Source: Pseudomonas chlororaphis subsp. piscium (lineage in GTDB: Bacteria > Pseudomonadota > Gammaproteobacteria > Pseudomonadales > Pseudomonadaceae). From it: 64,000 nucleotides of DNA. Below are positions 37,479 through 47,672 of this stretch, one piece after another. Numbering within the stretch: position 1 is the stretch's first letter; each line of letters starts with the position of its first letter. Position numbers and translations under genes: made by a program. The notes below the pieces were generated by a model, which saw nothing but the letters and a program-made list of their open reading frames with translations, was not told where the DNA came from and ran no database searches. Where the stretch lies: positions 434,001 to 498,000 of the forward strand of contig NZ_CP027707.1 of NCBI RefSeq assembly GCF_003850345.1, given 5' to 3'.

Positions 37479-38282
37479 GTGGATAAGGTTCTGAACTTCA
37501 AACAAGGCCGGGTGCCGCTGCTGATCAGCATGCCCCACGCCGGCCTGCGCCTGACACCAGCGGTCGAGGCCGGGCTGATCCCCGAGGCGCAAAGCCTGCC
37601 GGACACCGACTGGCACATCCCGCGACTCTACGCCTTCGCCGAGGAGCTGGGCGCCAGTACCCTGGCGGCCGAATATTCGCGTTTTGTCATCGACCTCAAT
37701 CGCCCGTCCGACGACAAGCCTTTATATGTCGGCGCCACCACCGGGCTGTACCCGGCCACGCTGTTCGATGGCGTGCCGCTGTTCCGTGAGGGACTGGAGC
37801 CGTCGAAGCAGGAGCGGGCCACTTATCTGGAGCAGGTCTGGACGCCCTATCACAGCACCCTGCAGCAGGAGCTGGCGCGACTGAAGGCCGAGTTCGGTTA
37901 TGCCTTGCTGTTCGATGCGCACTCGATCCGTTCGCTGATCCCGCATCTGTTCGAAGGCAAGCTGCCGGACTTCAACCTGGGCACCTTCAATGGCGCCAGC
38001 TGCGATGCCGAGCTGGCCAGCCAGCTGGAAGCGATCTGCGCCCGTCACGCCGACTACAGCCATGTACTCAACGGCCGTTTCAAGGGCGGCCATATCACCC
38101 GGCACTACGGCGACCCGGCCGAGAACATCCATGCTGTGCAGCTGGAGCTGGCGCAGAGCACCTACATGGAAGAGTTCGAGCCGTTCCGCTACCGCGACGA
38201 TCTGGCGGCCCCGACCCAGGTGGTGCTCAAGCAGCTGCTGCAAGGGCTGCTGGCCTGGGGGCAGCAGCGCTACGGGCGCTGA
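37479..38282 (+). CDS. hutG: N-formylglutamate deformylase HutG
   Basis: N-formylglutamate amidohydrolase of 267 residues. It yields glutamate and formate, the last step. Conserved motifs are LISMPHAGLR near the N-terminus, LFDAHSIRS (about residue 142-150) and GGHITRHYG. GTG 37479 (product starting DKVLNFKQG) fits family length and has AGGAG 8 bases upstream, which decides it over any earlier codon within hutI. Last gene of the hut locus; a REPIN follows. Confidence 0.95.
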   Translation: MDKVLNFKQGRVPLLISMPHAGLRLTPAVEAGLIPEAQSLPDTDWHIPRLYAFAEELGASTLAAEYSRFVIDLNRPSDDKPLYVGATTGLYPATLFDGVPLFREGLEPSKQERATYLEQVWTPYHSTLQQELARLKAEFGYALLFDAHSIRSLIPHLFEGKLPDFNLGTFNGASCDAELASQLEAICARHADYSHVLNGRFKGGHITRHYGDPAENIHAVQLELAQSTYMEEFEPFRYRDDLAAPTQVVLKQLLQGLLAWGQQRYGR

Positions 38283-38298
38283 AGCCGACAGCAAACCC

Positions 38299-38399
38299 TG
38301 TAGCCGCTGCCGCAGGCTGCGATAAGGCCGAAGGCCTTCAGCGATCTCAAGATCCTGCGCCTGCTGCGCAGTCGAGCGCAGCCTTCGGCAGCGGCTACA
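38299..38399. repeat. REPIN, 101 bp, TGTAGCCGCTGCC family
   Basis: Perfect inverted ends TGTAGCCGCTGCCG ... CGGCAGCGGCTACA (14 bp), the same length as the copies at 24842 and 44631. Left arm TGTAGCCGCTGCCGCAGGCT is identical to the left arm at 44631. It separates hutG from pip; the rest of that 255-bp gap shows nothing else. Confidence 0.88.
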
Positions 38400-38537
38400 G
38401 GTGCGCCTGGCTTTCCGGGGGGAACAACCGCATTTTTTCCAAGGACATGCTCATTCCGTAATTCGGGTTTATGATGCCGGACGGCAGAATAATTGAAGTC
38501 CCCCCAGGGATGACCTCGACCCCTTACGGAGCGCGCA

Positions 38538-39509
38538 ATGCAGACTTTGTACCCGCAGATCAAACCCTATGCCCGGCACGATCTGGCTGTCGATGAACCC
38601 CATGTACTGTATGTCGACGAGAGCGGTTCCCCGGAAGGCTTGCCGGTGGTGTTCATCCACGGTGGTCCGGGCGCCGGGTGCGATGCCCAGAGCCGCCGTT
38701 ACTTCGACCCGAACCTGTACCGCATCATCACCTTCGACCAGCGCGGTTGCGGTCGCTCCACCCCACACGCCAGCCTGGAAAACAACACTACCTGGGACCT
38801 GGTCGCCGACCTCGAGCGGATCCGCCTGCACCTGGGCATCGAAAAATGGGTGGTGTTCGGCGGCTCCTGGGGTTCGACCCTGGCCCTGGCTTATGCGCAA
38901 ACCCATCCTGAACGTGTCCATGGCCTGATTCTGCGTGGGATCTTCCTGTGCCGTCCGCAGGAAATCGAATGGTTCTACCAGGAAGGCGCCAGCCGTCTGT
39001 TCCCCGACTACTGGCAGGACTACGTGGCGCCTATCCCGCTGGACGAGCGCGACGACCTGCTCAGCGCCTTCCACAAGCGTCTCGTCGGCAACGACCAGAT
39101 CGCCCAGATGCATGCGGCCAAGGCCTGGTCGATCTGGGAAGGGCGTACCGCCACCCTGCGGCCGAACCCGCTGGTGGTCGATCGTTTCTCCGAGCCGCAG
39201 CGCGCGCTGTCGATCGCCCGGATCGAATGCCATTACTTCACCAACCATGCGTTCCTCGAGCCGAACCAGCTGATTCGCGACATGGGCAAGATTGCCCACC
39301 TGCCAGGGGTGATCGTGCATGGTCGCTACGACGTGATCTGCCCGCTGGACAACGCCTGGGAATTGCACCAGGCCTGGCCGAACAGCGAACTGCAGGTGAT
39401 CCGCGATGCCGGTCACGCCGCGTCCGAACCGGGCATCACCGATGCCCTGGTGCGCGCCGCTAATCAGATGGCCCGGCGCCTGCTCGACCTGCCGCCCGAA
39501 GAAGCATGA
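38538..39509 (+). CDS. pip: Prolyl aminopeptidase (proline iminopeptidase)
   Basis: Alpha/beta hydrolase of 323 residues. It removes N-terminal proline from peptides. HGGPGAGC forms the oxyanion region, GGSWGS (about residues 110-115) holds the nucleophilic Ser, and the His is in [10 protein letters not shown] near residue 294. It overlaps dtd by 4 bp (ATGA). An AAGG-type site lies before ATG 38538. Confidence 0.95.
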   Translation: MQTLYPQIKPYARHDLAVDEPHVLYVDESGSPEGLPVVFIHGGPGAGCDAQSRRYFDPNLYRIITFDQRGCGRSTPHASLENNTTWDLVADLERIRLHLGIEKWVVFGGSWGSTLALAYAQTHPERVHGLILRGIFLCRPQEIEWFYQEGASRLFPDYWQDYVAPIPLDERDDLLSAFHKRLVGNDQIAQMHAAKAWSIWEGRTATLRPNPLVVDRFSEPQRALSIARIECHYFTNHAFLEPNQLIRDMGKIAHLPGVIVHGRYDVICPLDNAWELHQAWPNSELQVIRDAGHAASEPGITDALVRAANQMARRLLDLPPEEA

Positions 39510-39943
39510 AGGGGCTGTTGCAGCGCGTACGCGGCGCGCGGGTCGAGGTGGCGGGAGAAATCGTCGGTGCGGTGGATCAGGGTTTGCTGGTGCTGGTAGC
39601 GGTGGAGCCCGAAGACACCCGGGCCAGTGCCGACAAACTGCTGCACAAGCTGCTTAACTATCGGGTATTCAGTGATGCCGAGGGCAAGATGAATCTGTCC
39701 CTGGCCGATGTGGACGGCGGTTTGCTGCTGGTCTCGCAGTTCACCCTGGCCGCGGACACCAAAAACGGCCTGCGCCCGAGCTTTTCCACAGCGGCGCCGC
39801 CGGCCCTCGGCGAAGAACTTTTTGACTATCTGCTATGCAAGGCGCAACAGTTGCATGGCAAAGTAGCATCAGGGCGCTTCGGGGCGGATATGCAGGTCCA
39901 TCTGGTCAATGATGGCCCGGTAACCTTCCTGTTACAGACCTGA
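39506..39943 (+). CDS. dtd: D-aminoacyl-tRNA deacylase
   Basis: Dtd of 145 residues. It hydrolyses D-aminoacyl-tRNA (and Gly-tRNAAla) to keep translation chirally clean. The two family signatures, [12 protein letters not shown] (about residues 78-89) and NDGPVTF (about 135-141) with the cross-subunit cis-Gly-Pro, are intact. It is translationally coupled to pip. Confidence 0.96.
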   Translation: MKGLLQRVRGARVEVAGEIVGAVDQGLLVLVAVEPEDTRASADKLLHKLLNYRVFSDAEGKMNLSLADVDGGLLLVSQFTLAADTKNGLRPSFSTAAPPALGEELFDYLLCKAQQLHGKVASGRFGADMQVHLVNDGPVTFLLQT

Positions 39944-39960
39944 AAGTGCTTGAAACATCT

Positions 39961-39984
39961 TTTTCGGCCGGAACCGGCCGAAAA
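39961..39984. other. Perfect hairpin after dtd
   Basis: TTTTCGGCCGG-AA-CCGGCCGAAAA is an 11-bp perfect palindrome, 17 bp after the dtd stop. The T-run lies before the stem on both strands, so it is not a standard intrinsic terminator. The remainder of the gap up to mdoG (40220) shows no clear feature. Confidence 0.55.
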
Positions 39985-40220
39985 TAGGCGTTTTTCGCGA
40001 TAAATACTTGGTTGCCCCTGATGCGTTGTAACGCGGGCTACTAGATAATCGCGCGCTACGGGGATCAGCGTTCGTTGGTCCGTTTTTGACTTAGGTAGAG
40101 ACTTGTTCGGGACCGTTTGGGGAATCATTTAGCCCCATCGGAGTCGGAACAATGCTCGCCAACCTGGCATATAGATAGCTGGCCGTTGGTTTTTTGATCT
40201 GTTTTCGGCGAGGGTTGCTC

Positions 40221-42014
40221 GTGATTGTTAGTCCCTGTAATGCACCAAAATTGTCTGCCAAACGGTTACGAAACGCACTGGTGACGGGCTCTGCGCTGCT
40301 TTGCCTGCTTAGCGCCGGCCAACTCTGGGCATTCAATCTGGATGATGTATCGGCCAAGGCTAAGGATCTGGCCGGGCAGAAGTACGAGGCTCCGCGCAGT
40401 AACCTGCCGAACGAATTTCGTGAGATGAAGTTCGCGGACTATCAGAAAATCCGCTTCCTGCCTGAAAAGGCCGAGTGGGCCAAGCAGAAAACCCCATTCA
40501 AGCTGTCCTTCTATCATCAGGGCATGCATTTCGACACGCCGGTGAAAATCAACGAAATCACCACGAACACCGTCGAAGAAATCAAATACGACTCGACTCG
40601 CTTCGACTTCGGCGACCTCAAGTTCGATCCTAAAGCCACCGAACAGCTCGGTTATGCGGGCTTCCGTGTGCTGTACCCGATCAACAAGGCGGACAAGCAG
40701 GACGAAATCATGACCATGCTCGGCGCGAGCTACTTCCGCGTCGTCGGCAAGGGTCACGTCTATGGTCTGTCGGCCCGTGGCCTGGCTATCGACACCGCGC
40801 TGCCGTCCGGTGAGGAGTTCCCGCGCTTTACCGAATTCTGGATCCAGCAACCCAAGCCGACCGACAAGCACCTGGTGATCTTCGCCCTGCTGGATTCGCC
40901 GCGTGCTACCGGCGCCTATCGCCTGACCCTGCGTCCGGGCAGCGACACCATCGTCGACGTCAAGGCCCGGATGTTCCTGCGTGACAAGGTCGGCAAGCTG
41001 GGCATCGCCCCGCTGACCAGCATGTTCCTGTTCGGCGCCAACCAGCCGTCGAAAGTCCTCAACTACCGTCGTGAGCTGCACGATTCCAGCGGCCTGTCGA
41101 TCCATGCCGGCAACGGCGAGTGGATCTGGCGTCCGCTGAACAACCCGAAACACCTGGCCGTGAGCAACTTCTCGGTAGAGAACCCGCGTGGTTTCGGCCT
41201 GCTGCAGCGTGGCCGCGACTTCAGCCATTACGAAGACCTCGACGACCGCTACGACAAGCGCCCAAGCGCCTGGATCGAGCCGAAGGGCGACTGGGGCAAA
41301 GGCACTGTCGACCTGGTAGAGATTCCGACCGCGGACGAAACCAACGACAACATCGTGGCGTTCTGGAGCCCGGAAAAGCAGCCTGAGCCAGGCCAGGCGT
41401 TCGATTTCGCCTACCGCCTGCACTGGACCATGGACGAAGCTTCCCTGCATTCGCCGGACAGCTCCTGGGTCGAGCAGACCCTGCGTTCCACCGGTGACGT
41501 CAAGCAATCCAACCTGATCCGCCAGCCGGACGGCAGCGTGGCCTACCTGGTGGACTTCGAAGGTCCGTCCCTGGCGGCATTGCCGGAAGATACCGAGGTG
41601 CGCAGCCAGGTCAGCGTCGGCGACAACGCCGAGCTGGTGGAAAACAGCGTGCGCTACAACCCTGAAACCAAGGGCTGGCGCCTGACCCTGCGGATGAAGA
41701 TCAAGGACGCGAGCAAATCCACCGAGATGCGTGCGGCCCTGGTCAAGAACGCCACCCCTGTCGAGCCGGCCAAGGCCGTATCGCCAGCCTCCAGCGCCTC
41801 CATTGCCAAGGCCGACAAAGTCGCCGCCAAGCAGCAGGAGAAGAAAGAGGCGGATGCCAAGCAAGCCGAAGCCAAGCCGGCCAAGGACGCCAAGAACCAC
41901 AAAGACGCCAAGCAGCCTGCTGCTGCCGAGGCGGCCCCAGCCACACCGGAATCTGTCCCGACCGAGCAAGTCCTGACCGAGACCTGGAGCTACCAGTTGC
42001 CTGCCGATGAGTAA
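40221..42014 (+). CDS. mdoG: Periplasmic glucan biosynthesis protein MdoG/OpgG
   Basis: Protein of 597 residues. A signal sequence (hydrophobic stretch about residues 25-40, cleavage after GQLWA) leads to the MdoG beta-sandwich that branches or extends osmoregulated periplasmic glucans. GTG 40221 is chosen over an ATG at 40194, because Pseudomonas OpgG proteins begin with (M)[17 protein letters not shown]. The last roughly 75 residues are a low-complexity Lys/Ala-rich segment ([19 protein letters not shown]) not needed by the fold. Its end overlaps mdoH by 8 bp. Confidence 0.93.
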   Translation: MIVSPCNAPKLSAKRLRNALVTGSALLCLLSAGQLWAFNLDDVSAKAKDLAGQKYEAPRSNLPNEFREMKFADYQKIRFLPEKAEWAKQKTPFKLSFYHQGMHFDTPVKINEITTNTVEEIKYDSTRFDFGDLKFDPKATEQLGYAGFRVLYPINKADKQDEIMTMLGASYFRVVGKGHVYGLSARGLAIDTALPSGEEFPRFTEFWIQQPKPTDKHLVIFALLDSPRATGAYRLTLRPGSDTIVDVKARMFLRDKVGKLGIAPLTSMFLFGANQPSKVLNYRRELHDSSGLSIHAGNGEWIWRPLNNPKHLAVSNFSVENPRGFGLLQRGRDFSHYEDLDDRYDKRPSAWIEPKGDWGKGTVDLVEIPTADETNDNIVAFWSPEKQPEPGQAFDFAYRLHWTMDEASLHSPDSSWVEQTLRSTGDVKQSNLIRQPDGSVAYLVDFEGPSLAALPEDTEVRSQVSVGDNAELVENSVRYNPETKGWRLTLRMKIKDASKSTEMRAALVKNATPVEPAKAVSPASSASIAKADKVAAKQQEKKEADAKQAEAKPAKDAKNHKDAKQPAAAEAAPATPESVPTEQVLTETWSYQLPADE

Positions 42015-44577
42015 CTCTCAAGTACAGCCAGAGACTCTTGCCGAGTATCTGGCGCACCTGCCAATGACCGATGAGCAGCGCGCGGAACTCGCGGGCTGCA
42101 AGTCCTTCAGTGAACTGCACGAACGCCTGTCGTCGGCGACGTTCGACGCGCCTGCCGATGCCGCCCAGGCCTCGGTGGGCCGCCGGCTGACCCTGAGTTC
42201 CGCCGAGGAACTGATCGATGCCGAGATGCTGGCGCTCGACGCCAGCGGTCGCGTGTGCCTCAAGGCCACGCCGCCGATCCGTCGGACCAAGGTGGTTCCC
42301 GAGCCCTGGCGCACCAATATCCTGGTGCGTGGCTGGCGGCGCCTGACCGGGCGCACCAACCCGCCGGCACCGCCGAAGGATGAGCGGGTGCTCCCGGCGG
42401 CGCGCTGGCGCACCGTGGGCTCGATCCGTCGCTACATCCTGCTGGTGCTGATGCTCGGCCAGACCATAGTGGCCGGCTGGTACATGAAAGGCATCATGCC
42501 GTACCAGGGCTGGTCGTTCGTCGACCTGGAAGAAGTCATGCATCAGCCATTGATGCAGACCGCCACCCAGGTGCTGCCGTACGCCCTGCAGACCAGCATC
42601 CTGATCATGTTCGGCATCCTGTTCTGCTGGGTCTCGGCCGGTTTCTGGACCGCGCTGATGGGCTTCCTCGAGCTGCTCACCGGGCATGACAAATACCGCA
42701 TTTCCGGCAAAAGCGCCGGCAACGAGCCGATTCCGCAAGACGCGCGCACCGCACTGGTGATGCCGATCTGCAACGAAGACGTGCCGCGGGTATTCGCCGG
42801 CCTGCGGGCGACCTTCGAGTCGGTCGCGGCCACCGGTGACCTGGACCGCTTCGACTTCTTCGTGCTCAGCGACAGTAACGACACCGATATCTGCGTGGCC
42901 GAGCAACAGGCCTGGCTGGACGTCTGCCGTGAAACCAAGGGTTTCGGCAAGATCTTCTATCGCCGCCGTCGCCGCCGGGTGAAACGCAAGAGCGGTAACC
43001 TCGACGACTTTTGCCGTCGTTGGGGCGGCGACTACAAGTACATGGTGGTGCTCGACGCCGACAGCGTGATGAGCGGCGAATGCCTGACCAGCCTGGTGCG
43101 CCTGATGGAAGCCACGCCGGACGCGGGCATTATCCAGACCGCGCCGAAAGCCTCGGGCATGGACACCCTGTATGCGCGCATGCAGCAGTTCGCTACCCGC
43201 GTCTACGGCCCGCTGTTCACCGCCGGCCTGCACTTCTGGCAACTGGGCGAATCCCACTACTGGGGCCACAACGCGATCATCCGCATGAAGCCGTTCATCG
43301 AGCACTGCGCCCTGGCGCCGTTGCCCGGTAAAGGTGCTTTCGCCGGTGCGATCCTGTCCCACGACTTCGTCGAAGCGGCGCTGATGCGTCGCGCCGGCTG
43401 GGGCGTGTGGATTGCCTACGACCTGCCGGGCAGCTATGAAGAACTGCCGCCGAACCTGCTGGACGAACTCAAGCGTGACCGTCGCTGGTGCCACGGCAAC
43501 CTGATGAACTTCCGCCTGTTCCTGGTCAAGGGCATGCACCCGGTGCACCGTGCGGTGTTCCTCACCGGGGTGATGTCCTACCTGTCGGCGCCTTTGTGGT
43601 TCTTCTTCCTGGTGCTGTCGACGGCCCTGCTGGCGGTCAACACCCTGATGGAGCCGCAGTACTTCCTGGAGCCGCGCCAGCTTTACCCGCTGTGGCCGCA
43701 ATGGCATCCGGACAAGGCGATCGCGCTGTTCTCGACCACTATCGTGCTGCTGTTCCTGCCGAAGCTGTTGAGCATCATCCTGATCTGGGCCAAGGGCGCG
43801 AAAGAGTTCGGCGGCAAGTTCAAGGTGACCCTGTCGATGCTGCTGGAGATGCTGTTCTCCATGCTGCTGGCGCCGGTACGGATGATCTTCCACACCCGTT
43901 TCGTACTGGCCGCGTTCCTTGGCTGGGCCGCGACCTGGAACTCGCCACAACGTGACGACGATTCCACGCCGTGGAGCGAAGCGGTACGCCGTCATGGTCC
44001 GCAGACCCTGCTGGGCTTCTTCTGGGCGCTGCTGGTGATCTGGCTGAACCCGAGCTTCCTCTGGTGGCTGGTGCCGATCGTCGGTTCGCTGATGCTGTCG
44101 ATCCCGGTGTCGGTGATTTCCAGTCGGGTCGGCCTGGGCCTGAAGTCCCGTGACGAAAGCCTGTTCCTGATCCCCGAGGAATACGCACCGCCACAGGAAC
44201 TGTTGTCCACCGACCAGTACACCCATGAAAACCGTTGGCATGCGCTGAACGACGGCTTCATCCGGGCGGTGGTCGATCCGCAGCAGAACGCCCTGGCCTG
44301 TGCCCTGGCGACGTCCCGCCACGGTCTGGCCGAGCCGATCGAGTGGCTGCGTATCGAACGTGTCCGGCATGCCCTGAAAGTGGGGCCGGCGGCGCTGAAT
44401 AACGGCGAGCGCCTGGCGCTGCTGAGCGACCCGGTGGCCCTGGCCCGCCTGCACGAGCAGGTCTGGAGCGAAGGCCATGCCGACTGGCTGAGCGCCTGGC
44501 GGCAATCGGTGGATGAAGACCCTCATGCACCGTTGTTGCCGTTGCGACCGCAAGCGGCAATCGCCCAACCGGCCTGA
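42007..44577 (+). CDS. mdoH: Membrane glucosyltransferase MdoH/OpgH
   Basis: Inner-membrane GT2 glycosyltransferase of 856 residues. It makes the beta-1,2-linked glucan backbone from UDP-glucose and passes it across the membrane. TM segments at about 140-160 and 195-215 precede the catalytic domain ([23 protein letters not shown], and RDRRWCHGN as the Q/RxxRW motif), with several more TM segments at about 510-700. It starts inside mdoG, so the two are translated together. A strong terminator follows 3 bp after the stop. Confidence 0.96.
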   Translation: MSNSQVQPETLAEYLAHLPMTDEQRAELAGCKSFSELHERLSSATFDAPADAAQASVGRRLTLSSAEELIDAEMLALDASGRVCLKATPPIRRTKVVPEPWRTNILVRGWRRLTGRTNPPAPPKDERVLPAARWRTVGSIRRYILLVLMLGQTIVAGWYMKGIMPYQGWSFVDLEEVMHQPLMQTATQVLPYALQTSILIMFGILFCWVSAGFWTALMGFLELLTGHDKYRISGKSAGNEPIPQDARTALVMPICNEDVPRVFAGLRATFESVAATGDLDRFDFFVLSDSNDTDICVAEQQAWLDVCRETKGFGKIFYRRRRRRVKRKSGNLDDFCRRWGGDYKYMVVLDADSVMSGECLTSLVRLMEATPDAGIIQTAPKASGMDTLYARMQQFATRVYGPLFTAGLHFWQLGESHYWGHNAIIRMKPFIEHCALAPLPGKGAFAGAILSHDFVEAALMRRAGWGVWIAYDLPGSYEELPPNLLDELKRDRRWCHGNLMNFRLFLVKGMHPVHRAVFLTGVMSYLSAPLWFFFLVLSTALLAVNTLMEPQYFLEPRQLYPLWPQWHPDKAIALFSTTIVLLFLPKLLSIILIWAKGAKEFGGKFKVTLSMLLEMLFSMLLAPVRMIFHTRFVLAAFLGWAATWNSPQRDDDSTPWSEAVRRHGPQTLLGFFWALLVIWLNPSFLWWLVPIVGSLMLSIPVSVISSRVGLGLKSRDESLFLIPEEYAPPQELLSTDQYTHENRWHALNDGFIRAVVDPQQNALACALATSRHGLAEPIEWLRIERVRHALKVGPAALNNGERLALLSDPVALARLHEQVWSEGHADWLSAWRQSVDEDPHAPLLPLRPQAAIAQPA

Positions 44578-44580
44578 TGA

Positions 44581-44612
44581 CAACGCCCTTGAGAGCACTC
44601 TCAAGGGCGTTG
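44581..44612 (+). terminator. Intrinsic terminator of mdoGH
   Basis: CAACGCCCTTGAGA and TCTCAAGGGCGTTG form a perfect 14-bp stem with a 4-base loop, followed by TTGTTTGT. Of the 339-bp gap to the next gene, 44631-44731 is a REPIN and the remainder leads to the binding-protein start. Confidence 0.85.
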
Positions 44613-44630
44613 TTGTTTGTGGGCTGCTTT

Positions 44631-44731
44631 TGTAGCCGCTGCCGCAGGCTGCGATAAGGTCCGCAGGGCCTTCCTGCGATCGATAGCGCAGCGCCACTTC
44701 GCGTCGATCGCGGCCTGCGGCAGCGGCTACA
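44631..44731. repeat. REPIN, 101 bp, TGTAGCCGCTGCC family
   Basis: Ends TGTAGCCGCTGCCGCAGG and CCTGCGGCAGCGGCTACA are perfectly inverted over 18 bp, the longest arm pair in the window. It has exactly the same length as the copies at 24842 and 38299. Confidence 0.88.
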
Positions 44732-44916
44732 GGGAGATTGTCGCCCCCTCTGTAACAACAAATCCTGGTCAAACCCTTGTGCAAACGGACGGGTGAGTTA
44801 GCATCGCACCCCGAATTGCTGCGAGCGGGCATTCCTGATGCCCGTATCCGTCGGTTTTCCAGGGAAAACCTGTCGCGGGTTCGCCTCACAATAAAATGGG
44901 TTCAGGGGACTTGAAG

Positions 44917-45714
44917 ATGAAGAAGTATCTCTCGATGCTGCTGCTCGGCGTCACGGCAATGGTGGCGGTCAATGCAGCCCAGGCTGGCGCCATCGATGAT
45001 GCGGTCAAGCGCGGCACGCTGAAAGTCGGCATGGACCCGACCTACATGCCGTTCGAGATGACCAACAAGCGCGGTGAGATCATCGGTTTCGAGGTCGATA
45101 TCCTCAAGGCCATGACCAAGGCCATGGGCGTCAAGCTGGAGCTGGTTTCCACCGGCTACGACGGTATCATCCCGGCCCTGCTGACCGACAAGTTCGACAT
45201 GATCGGCAGCGGCATGACCCTGACCCAGGAACGCAACCTGCGCCTGAACTTCAGCGAGCCCTTCATCGTGGTTGGCCAGACCCTGCTGATCCGCAAGGAG
45301 CTGGAAGGCACCATCAAGTCCTATAAAGACCTGAACACCGCCGACTACCGCATCACCTCCAAGCTGGGCACCACCGGCGAAATGGTCGCCAAGAAGCTGA
45401 TCGCCAAGGCCAAGTACCACGGCTACGACAACGAGCAGGAAGCCGTGCTCGACGTGGTCAACGGCAAGGCTGACGCCTTCATCTACGACGCCCCGTACAA
45501 CGTGGTGGCGCTGAGCAAGGTCGGCAACGGCAAGCTGCTGTTCCTCGACAAGCCGTTCACCTACGAGCCCCTGGCATTCGGCCTGAAGAAGGGTGACTAC
45601 GACAGCATCAACTTCATCAACAACTTCCTGCACCAGATCCACGAAGACGGCACCTACGATCGTATCCATGACAAGTGGTTCAAGAGCACCGAGTGGCTCA
45701 AGGACATGGAATAA
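44917..45714 (+). CDS. Amino acid ABC transporter substrate-binding protein
   Basis: Periplasmic binding protein of 265 residues (SBP_bac_3 family). Signal peptide about residues 1-24 (ending NAAQA), then GTLKVGMDPTYMPFEM, where the family signature begins, and GSGMTLTQERNLRLNFSEPF. It would bind a polar amino acid; the exact ligand cannot be told. ATG 44917 is preferred over 44896 because it starts the signal peptide directly. A hairpin follows the stop and the permease and ATPase genes come next. Confidence 0.92.
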   Translation: MKKYLSMLLLGVTAMVAVNAAQAGAIDDAVKRGTLKVGMDPTYMPFEMTNKRGEIIGFEVDILKAMTKAMGVKLELVSTGYDGIIPALLTDKFDMIGSGMTLTQERNLRLNFSEPFIVVGQTLLIRKELEGTIKSYKDLNTADYRITSKLGTTGEMVAKKLIAKAKYHGYDNEQEAVLDVVNGKADAFIYDAPYNVVALSKVGNGKLLFLDKPFTYEPLAFGLKKGDYDSINFINNFLHQIHEDGTYDRIHDKWFKSTEWLKDME

Positions 45715-45715
45715 C

Positions 45716-45736
45716 ACTCGGTCAGACAGACCGAGT
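45716..45736 (+). other. Stem-loop right after the binding-protein gene
   Basis: ACTCGGTC and GACCGAGT pair perfectly (8 bp, 5-base loop), starting 1 bp after the stop codon. No T-run. It probably stabilises the binding-protein message relative to the permease, like the hairpin after hutX. Confidence 0.6.
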
Positions 45737-45746
45737 CGCCCCATTT

Positions 45747-45811
45747 GCGGGCCAGCCTCGCTCCTGCAGATTCACGCAATCCCTGTAGGAGCGAGCCGGC
45801 TCGCGATGGCG
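45747..45811. repeat. REP pair (TGTAGGAGCG family)
   Basis: Left half GCGGGCCAGCCTCGCTCCTG and right half CTGTAGGAGCGAGCCGGCTC are inverted. They lie inside an ABC transporter operon, between binding protein and permease. Confidence 0.8.
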
Positions 45812-45863
45812 TCCTGATCGGCAATACCGAACCTCCCCGCTGCAAACAGCTGGAACCTGCAAA

Positions 45864-46826
45864 GTGATCAAACATAAAAAAGCCCAATGGCCCTGGCACG
45901 TACTGACCGTGCTGGTGCTGATCGGCCTGGCCGGCGCGCTGTATTACGCCACCTCGCTGATGTCCTACGAATGGCGCTGGAACCGCGTACCGCAGTACTT
46001 CGCCTACCAGGCCGAGGAGTCGCAGCGGGCGGCGGACATCTCCACCGTCAGCGAGTTGGTGCGCAAAGGCGGCAAGGCCGAAGTCACGCTGCGCAACGAC
46101 GCGGGTGACGAGCAACTGCTGACGGTCGATGAGAACAGCCTGCAAGTCGCCCGTGGCGACGATGTGGCCGAAGGCGATGTGATCGGCGTGACCCGTCACT
46201 GGGCGGCCGGGCCGCTGCTGCTGGGCTTGTGGACCACCTTGTGGCTGTCGGTGGTGTCCGGGGTGCTGGGGCTGTTCATCGGTTTGGCGACCGGGCTTTG
46301 CCGGCTGTCGAACAACCCGACGCTACGGGACCTGTCGACCCTCTACGTCGAGTTGGTGCGCGGCACGCCGCTGCTGGTGCAGATCTTCATTTTCTATTTC
46401 TTCATCGGCACGGTGCTGAACCTGTCCCGCGAGTTCGCCGGGATCGCCGCGCTGTCGCTGTTCACCGGTGCCTATGTGGCGGAAATCGTCCGCGCCGGCG
46501 TGCAGTCGATCGCCCGTGGCCAGAATGAGGCAGCCCGCTCCCTGGGCCTGAACGCCAGCCAGTCGATGCGTCACGTGGTGCTGCCTCAGGCTTTCAAGCG
46601 CGTGCTGCCACCGCTGGCCGGGCAGTTCATCAGCCTGGTGAAAGACACCTCGCTGGTGTCGGTGATCGCCATCACCGAGCTGCTCAAGAGCGGACGTGAA
46701 GTCATCACCACCTCGTTCTCGCCGTTCGAGATCCTGTTCTGCGTGGCGGCCCTGTACCTGTTGATCAACCTGCCGCTGTCGAAGATGGCCAGCCGGCTTG
46801 AGCGGAGGCTCGCGCAAAGTGATTGA
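45864..46826 (+). CDS. Amino acid ABC transporter permease
   Basis: Permease of 320 residues. TM1 at about residues 10-30 is followed by a roughly 80-residue soluble loop, then a HisM-type permease domain with the EAA loop [21 protein letters not shown] (cited in part: [13 protein letters not shown]). Only one permease gene is present, so a homodimer is likely. GTG 45864 begins the frame. Its stop lies within the start region of the ATPase gene (8-bp overlap). Confidence 0.9.
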   Translation: MIKHKKAQWPWHVLTVLVLIGLAGALYYATSLMSYEWRWNRVPQYFAYQAEESQRAADISTVSELVRKGGKAEVTLRNDAGDEQLLTVDENSLQVARGDDVAEGDVIGVTRHWAAGPLLLGLWTTLWLSVVSGVLGLFIGLATGLCRLSNNPTLRDLSTLYVELVRGTPLLVQIFIFYFFIGTVLNLSREFAGIAALSLFTGAYVAEIVRAGVQSIARGQNEAARSLGLNASQSMRHVVLPQAFKRVLPPLAGQFISLVKDTSLVSVIAITELLKSGREVITTSFSPFEILFCVAALYLLINLPLSKMASRLERRLAQSD

Positions 46827-47553
46827 AGTCCGCGATCTGGTAAAAGTCTTCGACACCCGGGGCCAGGTGGTCCGCGCGGTGGATAACGTCACCACTAACG
46901 TGGCCAAGGGCGAAGTGCTGGTGGTGATCGGCCCGTCCGGCTCCGGTAAGTCGACCTTCCTGCGCTGCCTCAACGGCCTGGAGCAGTTCGATTCCGGTTC
47001 GGTGAGCATCGACGGCCTGCAACTGGCCGACCCGAAGACCGATGTGAATGCCTACCGCCGCGAAGTCGGCATGGTGTTCCAGCACTTCAACCTGTTCCCG
47101 CACATGACCGTGCTGGAAAACCTCTGCCTGGCGCAGAAAGTCGTGCGCAAGCGCGGCAAGAAGGAGCGCGAGGCCAAGGCCATGGCGTTGCTGGAAAAGG
47201 TCGGGATTGCGCAGAAGGCCAACGAATTTCCGTCACGCCTGTCCGGTGGTCAGCAACAGCGGGTGGCGATTGCCCGGGCGCTGGCCATGGAACCCAAGGT
47301 CATGCTGTTCGACGAGCCGACTTCGGCGCTGGACCCGGAAATGGTCGGCGAAGTGCTGGACGTGATGAAGACCCTGGCCCTGGAAGGCATGACCATGGTC
47401 TGCGTGACCCACGAAATGGGCTTCGCCCGGGAAGTGGCGGACCGGGTGCTGTTCTTCGATCACGGCAAACTGCTGGAAGACGCCTCGCCAGCGGCGTTCT
47501 TCGATGCGCCCCAAGACCCGCGGGCCCAGGCGTTTCTGCGTCAGGTCCTGTAG
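46819..47553 (+). CDS. Amino acid ABC transporter ATP-binding protein
   Basis: ATPase of 244 residues in the GlnQ/HisP family. Walker [10 protein letters not shown], signature [15 protein letters not shown], Walker [15 protein letters not shown] and the H-loop His in VTHEMGFA are intact. GTG 46819 with GGAG 11 bases upstream gives the family N-terminus [11 protein letters not shown]; a TTG at 46798 would add 7 residues. It closes the three-gene operon. Confidence 0.95.
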   Translation: MIEVRDLVKVFDTRGQVVRAVDNVTTNVAKGEVLVVIGPSGSGKSTFLRCLNGLEQFDSGSVSIDGLQLADPKTDVNAYRREVGMVFQHFNLFPHMTVLENLCLAQKVVRKRGKKEREAKAMALLEKVGIAQKANEFPSRLSGGQQQRVAIARALAMEPKVMLFDEPTSALDPEMVGEVLDVMKTLALEGMTMVCVTHEMGFAREVADRVLFFDHGKLLEDASPAAFFDAPQDPRAQAFLRQVL

Positions 47554-47572
47554 GTTTTCCGTTAGCTAGAAC

Positions 47573-47640
47573 CTATCGCGGGCAAGCCTCGCTCCTACAG
47601 ATGACCTTTATCTGTGGGAGCGGAGCTTGCCCGCGATTGC
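47573..47640. repeat. REP pair (TGTAGGAGCG family)
   Basis: CTATCGCGGGCAAGCCTCGC at the left is mirrored by GGAGCTTGCCCGCGAT at the right, with ATCTGTGGGAGCGG in the right arm. It lies between the convergent ATPase and chemoreceptor genes. Confidence 0.85.
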
Positions 47641-47672
47641 ATTGCACCGGTTTTAAGCCGAACCGGCTCGGG

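Noticed and set aside
41743..44889. 1048-codon open frame on the minus strand opposite mdoH
   Set aside because: Arg/Gln/His-rich composition typical of antisense high-GC frames; mdoH on plus is unambiguous.
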